Source: Limnephilus marmoratus
Lineage: Eukaryota; Arthropoda; Insecta; Trichoptera; Limnephilidae
Assembly (NCBI GenBank): GCA_917880885.1
Contig: OU862913.1
Coordinates: 496,001-560,000, forward strand
DNA length: 64,000 nucleotides
Direction of reading: 5' to 3'
Under the pieces are notes generated by a model. The model was given only the letters and a program-made list of their open reading frames with translations. It did no database searches and was not told the origin of the DNA. Shown in pieces: positions 23,601 through 29,600 of the stretch (positions are counted from its first letter, which is position 1; each line of letters begins with the position of its first letter). The position numbers and the translations under genes are program-made.

Positions 23601-26600
23601 AATAATATATAATATAATATAATAATGTATTGTTTATTGTAATTCAAAATTATATGTTATACATTGTGGTATCGAAAATGGTGATTGGTGATGATTTGAC
23701 AATTTGGATGGCAGGTAACACCGCCATTGGTCTTTGTAGGAATTAGCGATCCGGGATGGTAAATTTTTTAATTTTTTTTTATTGAAAATTTTTGATACAA
23801 TACATATAATAGATACATAAAATAATGAAAAGTATATAAAAAAAGCTTAATATAATAAATATATGAACAAAAAAAATCCACAAAGGCAATACCTGTGCGT
23901 GGGTATAATATTGATTTTTTACTTTTATTTTTATTTCTATGGTTAAAGTGAATATTTTAAGTATACATAAATTAGGGATTTAAAAAGTTACTGAATAAAT
24001 GCAATTAAAAACTACAACATAATAACGGTCTGCACTGTTATTATCGTATTTGTAAGTTTTGTAAGAATAGGTGTTACAAGTGCAATTTAAAAACATAAAA
24101 ATCAAACAAAAAAAATAGCAAATAATATTATATGTCTTCTATAAAAGCTGACTAATGATAGATATACTTAACGGCTTTATTCAAACATAAGAAAAAAATA
24201 TCTGTTTCAGTGTTTTTTAGCCAAATTTCGGTACCTATATTTTTTATAAGATTGAAGATTTTGACAAATGTTCTCTTTAAAGGTTGTACATAGTAAATTA
24301 TACATTTTTGGAGCTATAAAACTAATATACCTTTGGGACAACCTAGTTTTGCAGTGGGGTACTGCATACTCACAGGTGCCACGTCTTTGGCTGGTACTAT
24401 TTGAATTTTTTAGAAAGTTATTTGGACGCATGTAAATAAATTTAAGACATTGAAGACCGTAGGTCTGTCTAAGGTCCAAAATATTAGTTTCCTTAAACAA
24501 TTGTTTGGAGGGATACGATTTATTTTGTTATACATAATCTTAATAATTTATTTTTGGGAAATTATTCCGGTAGTTCCAATTTTTCAATATGTTTTATAAA
24601 CTGGTCCCCTGACGTAAAATCCTTGGACCTTGCGCACCCGTGCTCGTGCCGCCATTTTGAAAAAACCAGCCGAAATCACGCCAAAATCGTGTTTTTCTAA
24701 AATATCTCGTTACCAGTGCAAATTTTGCCCAAAGTAGCTATTTGTGACAATTACTTTTATTGACTCATTTCTTCTACTTCTAAAGCCGTAAACAATCGTA
24801 CGAGTTTGCACAAACAAGCATATTGCGCGACTAGGTTTGTGTTTTCGTGATCATCTCTTTTCCATTGCATTTTCGAGAAAAAATATCAAAACCAATTTTG
24901 TAGAGCATAAAATATCATAAAAGATTTAGGTATATGTGTCATGTTTTTTTCATCTCTATTATGTACCGAGGTTCTAATCCACCAAAATCAGGTCAAAAAT
25001 TGAAACAGAGGAAACAGTGTTTTACTTGGTTTACATTCTGTTGGTTTTTTCAAAACGGCAGCGCGAGCACAGGTGCGCCAAGGTCGAAAACTAGGATTTT
25101 ACAGGCGATTAGTTTATAAAACAAATATAAAAATTGGAACTATTGGAATAATTACGATTGCGACCCACTTATTTGCGATAATCGTCTGACAGCAATGAAA
25201 ACATAACCCCTGTTAACGCGATGTATTGTGATTTTGATATTTTGTGATATAAAATGACAGTACACAACAAAAACTTTCAGATCTCAAAGATATTACAAAA
25301 TATGGAATACAGACAGGCAGCAAGGGCAGATTAAAAAATATTAAAAGATATAAAAAAAATTGTTGTGGTTTCAGACTCTTATGCAAGTAGAGATATTAGA
25401 AGTTATAGTATTACACAGTGAAAGTAAAAACTAATATTAATAATAGATAAAAAATAAAAATAGTTTTGATTTAGTACATTGCGAGGTTAATTAGATTATA
25501 AATGTTTCAATGGTACAGTGGAAAATATCGATATCTTGCAATTGTATATTTTCATATCGTCAGCGTAAATAATGAAATCGGAATGACTAATGACATGTTT
25601 GATGTCATTAAAATAAAAATAAAGAGCAGGGGCCCTAAATGGGAACCTTGAGTTACCCCGAGGGAATGGTTATTATCTGTGACATGTAAACTTTAAGGGC
25701 AACAGCTTGGCTTCTATGCTTAATGTAAGATGAGAACCATCTGAGTAGATGTCCACTTATATTAATTTTTTTAAGTTTTTTTTAGAGTGTGTCATGATTG
25801 GCCTCGCCGAAAGCCTTAGAAAAATCAGTATAGTTGGAGTCAACTTGTTTATTTTTGTCCGTAGAATCAAGAACAAAATCGGTGAACTGCCCCAAGTTCG
25901 ACTCAACAGATCTGCCCGTGAAATCTGCAGTGTAAAGAACAGTGTTGTTAAGTGATAATAATTGTTTCTTCAAATTTTGCAAATTCACTTTGTGGCACCA
26001 ATTTATTAATTTATTTTAACCACGGTAATCTTTTTTATTTAAAAAGTCAACATGTTTTAAGAACGATGTTCTCTTCATCAAGACAAAGCTGAATGTAATT
26101 TATCAAAACTAACACCATTTTTGTTATGAAATTTTTCAGATATTTAAATAGATGTATGTATTAATATTAATCGAATTCAAATTTATTTAACTCATTTTAA
26201 TATTATTGACTATATCTACATTATTTGTGGGAATGTTTTTAGTTTGAGAAAAACAGATTGAAAATAATCATTAAAAAGAATGCAAATTTGTTGCCCATCA
26301 CTTAAAGAAAAGTTTCCGCGGAACATGTTATTGAATTTATCAAAGGAAGATTGTTTCGATTTCACGAAAGTCCAAAAATATTTCACATTATTCATTGTGT
26401 TTAACTCGGCATTGTTTATTTAGTTTGCAAATAACGTTATGTGTTCACAGGAATTAGTTAGAGTAATATTATAAAATAGTTATATGAAAAATTATTATAT
26501 TACGTATTGTAATAAAGGTGTTAGACCCGTGGTCGTCAAACTGCGGCCCGCGGGCCGCATGCGGCCCGCGGCAGATATTTGTGCGGCCCGCACAAAAATC

Positions 26601-29600
26601 TGCCTTTTTCTTTTTAAATATAATTTTTTTTCATGTACAATTATATTATCCATTTTTTTGCGGCCCGCACAAATGTCTGCCGCTTTCTTTTAAAATATAA
26701 TTTTTTTTTCATGTACAATTATATTATCCAGTTTTTTGCGGCCCGCACAAATGTCTGCTGTTTCTTTTTAAATAAATTTTTTATGTACAATTATATTATC
26801 CGTTTTTTTTAAATATTTTGTGTACGTATACCCTTATGATTTGAAAACGTTGATTTTAATTTATTGACATTTGATTTAAAACGCCCAGCTGGTTTTTGAA
26901 CACATCCTAAGTCGGTTTTGAACGCACGCATAGTGTACGTCACAGATTCTCAATGTGGGTGATAACGCCCTCTTGTGGTCATTTGAAACTTTCAGGGGGC
27001 AGTAGAAGACCCAGAGAAAATTAGAGGGCGTCTCTACGCCCAGTGAGGGCGTGGGTTTTCAATGTGGGTGATAACGCCCTCTTGTGGTCATTTGAAACTT
27101 TCAGGGGGCAGTAAAAGACCCAGAGAAAATTAGAGGGCGTCTCTACGCACAGTGAGGGCGTGGGTAGGTAAAAAATTGTCTAAAAAATACCAAAAAAACA
27201 CGCTTATCACGTACCAATAAAGCAAATTTATTTTTTATTTTTTTTTATTATTATTTCATAAATGATTAAATGTTACATTTTTGGCCATTTTTGACTACCA
27301 TACTAGGCTAATTGCCCGTGTTGTGGTAGTCATACATGTAATATAATTTTATATAAACAGATAATAAAATATAAGAAGAGAAAAGAAAAAAATAACATAT
27401 TTAGGGATAAATAAAATTAAAAACAGATAAAAATATAAGAATTGCAAGTTATCTAAGAAATAAAGAAAATTTAAAGAAAAAATTAAATAAAATTAAATAA
27501 AAATTAAATTAATAAAATTAAACTTTAATATTAGATATGTGCGAAAATTCACACATTTCGATATTTCGGGAAGTCGATGAAAATTGAACTGAAAGATTCC
27601 ATTACAGATCTACATGATTTTTTTTTTTTATATAATATTATGATTTTACGTGTATGATTATTATTAAGAATTGACAATATATCATGAATACAAAAAGGAA
27701 GGAGGTAGCAACTACAACCCCCCCCCCCCCCCCCCCCCCGAAATCATAAGTGTGCGGCCCGCGGCGATACCTCACATTGTCCTATGTGGCCCTTGACCAG
27801 AAAAGTGTGACGACCGCTGTGTTAGACCGTAACCTCTAAAATAAATTATTATGAAACTAAACAGAAATAATAAATTAAAAAAATATCAACCCCATCACTA
27901 TTGTTGCGTAAACTATGTAGTCTTAACATCACTATTACCGAAAACGATGACGCTCCCCCCAACCATGCACTCCTTGCCTCGACCCGTAAAACGTGCGAAC
28001 GGGACAACTGCTGTAAACTGTCTGATTTACCTACAGAAATCGCTCGGAGAAAGGTTTAGGGAGAAAACATTTTTCTACACCGAAACTTTCACGAAATTGT
28101 AATTTTAAAAAACAATTATATTCTGGAAAGAAGAAGCTACGTCGGTATGTTTTTATAATTTTGAAATTCTTGATGGAAATTGAGTTAGCAGCACTTTTTT
28201 CTTAAATAATATTTTTCGATAAATTATGCAAGTTTGACAGTGAATGTTTATGTTAATACGAAACGCATCGAAAATTTAAAAACATACCGACATACCTTTA
28301 ACCTTCTAAAAGGCAATTAAAAAAAATATATTCATTTCGTGCAATTTTCGATGTAGAAAAGTGTTTTTTCCCGGGCGTCCTTTTTGTATGGGCCGAAAAG
28401 CGAAGTCTATCATCTTAACTAATATTAAATAAATGTGAGCAGTGAACAATTTCTAAAGTGTGCTTTATATTTTATTACAAAATCGTTATTCTTCATTACG
28501 TTAACACACAATTGAAAAGATATAATAACAATATACTTATATATGCAATACTAATTTTGAGATCAGTGGAATGAAAATTTATTTTTTTTCACTTTTATGC
28601 CTTTTTAATTTTTAATAAAAATGTGGGTTACACAGCTTTAGATTATAACCATGATTATATTTTTAGTATTGCAATTTGTACAACAGTGGCGCACTCCTAT
28701 GTTTTCTACTCTTATTTGACAGACTGTAAATATATACATAGTGCTTCAAAAGTGGTTGTTACCGGGAGTGTCGTGGAAGGCTAGCACGCCGCCGTGTCGA
28801 GTGATCCCCGGTGCACCGGGCTGCACGAGGAAGGCCTGCGCCACGTCGAAGCGTACGGCGCCGAACACCACCAGGAACTCGCCCTCCTCTCCCGTCAGCG
28901 TCACGGCATCTGTCAACTGGAACAAACAACCCATCCTTTATATACGTTGCATGGGAAGGGTAGAGTAGTGTACTGGATAGGATAGATATACTGAGAGGGC
29001 TCGTCTAGGGTATACTTGGTTGAAGGATACAACGATTTCTAAGAAACCTATATGAGTTGTTCCGAAAACCGAACAAACAGACTTTAAGGATTAAGCGTGG
29101 CCAGTTTGATCGAAAGTTTATCAATTTTTCAAATTGAGAAAGTTCAACATAAATCTTTAAGGTTCATTAATTTCAAACTCTCCATACCCATTGAACAAAT
29201 TAATTATGTTAACTTAATGAAAATACTTAATTTAACTGACCTTTCGTGTAGAAGAACCAAGAGCGATTTAGTTCTTATATTAAAATTGGTTAATGGATCA
29301 CTTGACGCACCTGACTTAACAAAACAAATAACATTCCGAGTACCAAATCGTGACACGAGACTTCCAGAGCTGTTCTTTGTTTATCCGTCTAAAACTAATT
29401 ATTTCATTAACTCCCCAATCCAAAGACTACATAGGCTTGGAAATAAATTCAGTTCCGTTGATATTTACATTTATTCCTTACCTAAATTATTCGGTAAATA
29501 TCGGTTCGGACTGGCCACGCTTATTACGAATAATTTTTAGAAAAAAACTTTAGATTCGCCTTAATTACTATAAAAGGAAACTTTTTGGCTCGGGGGCGGC

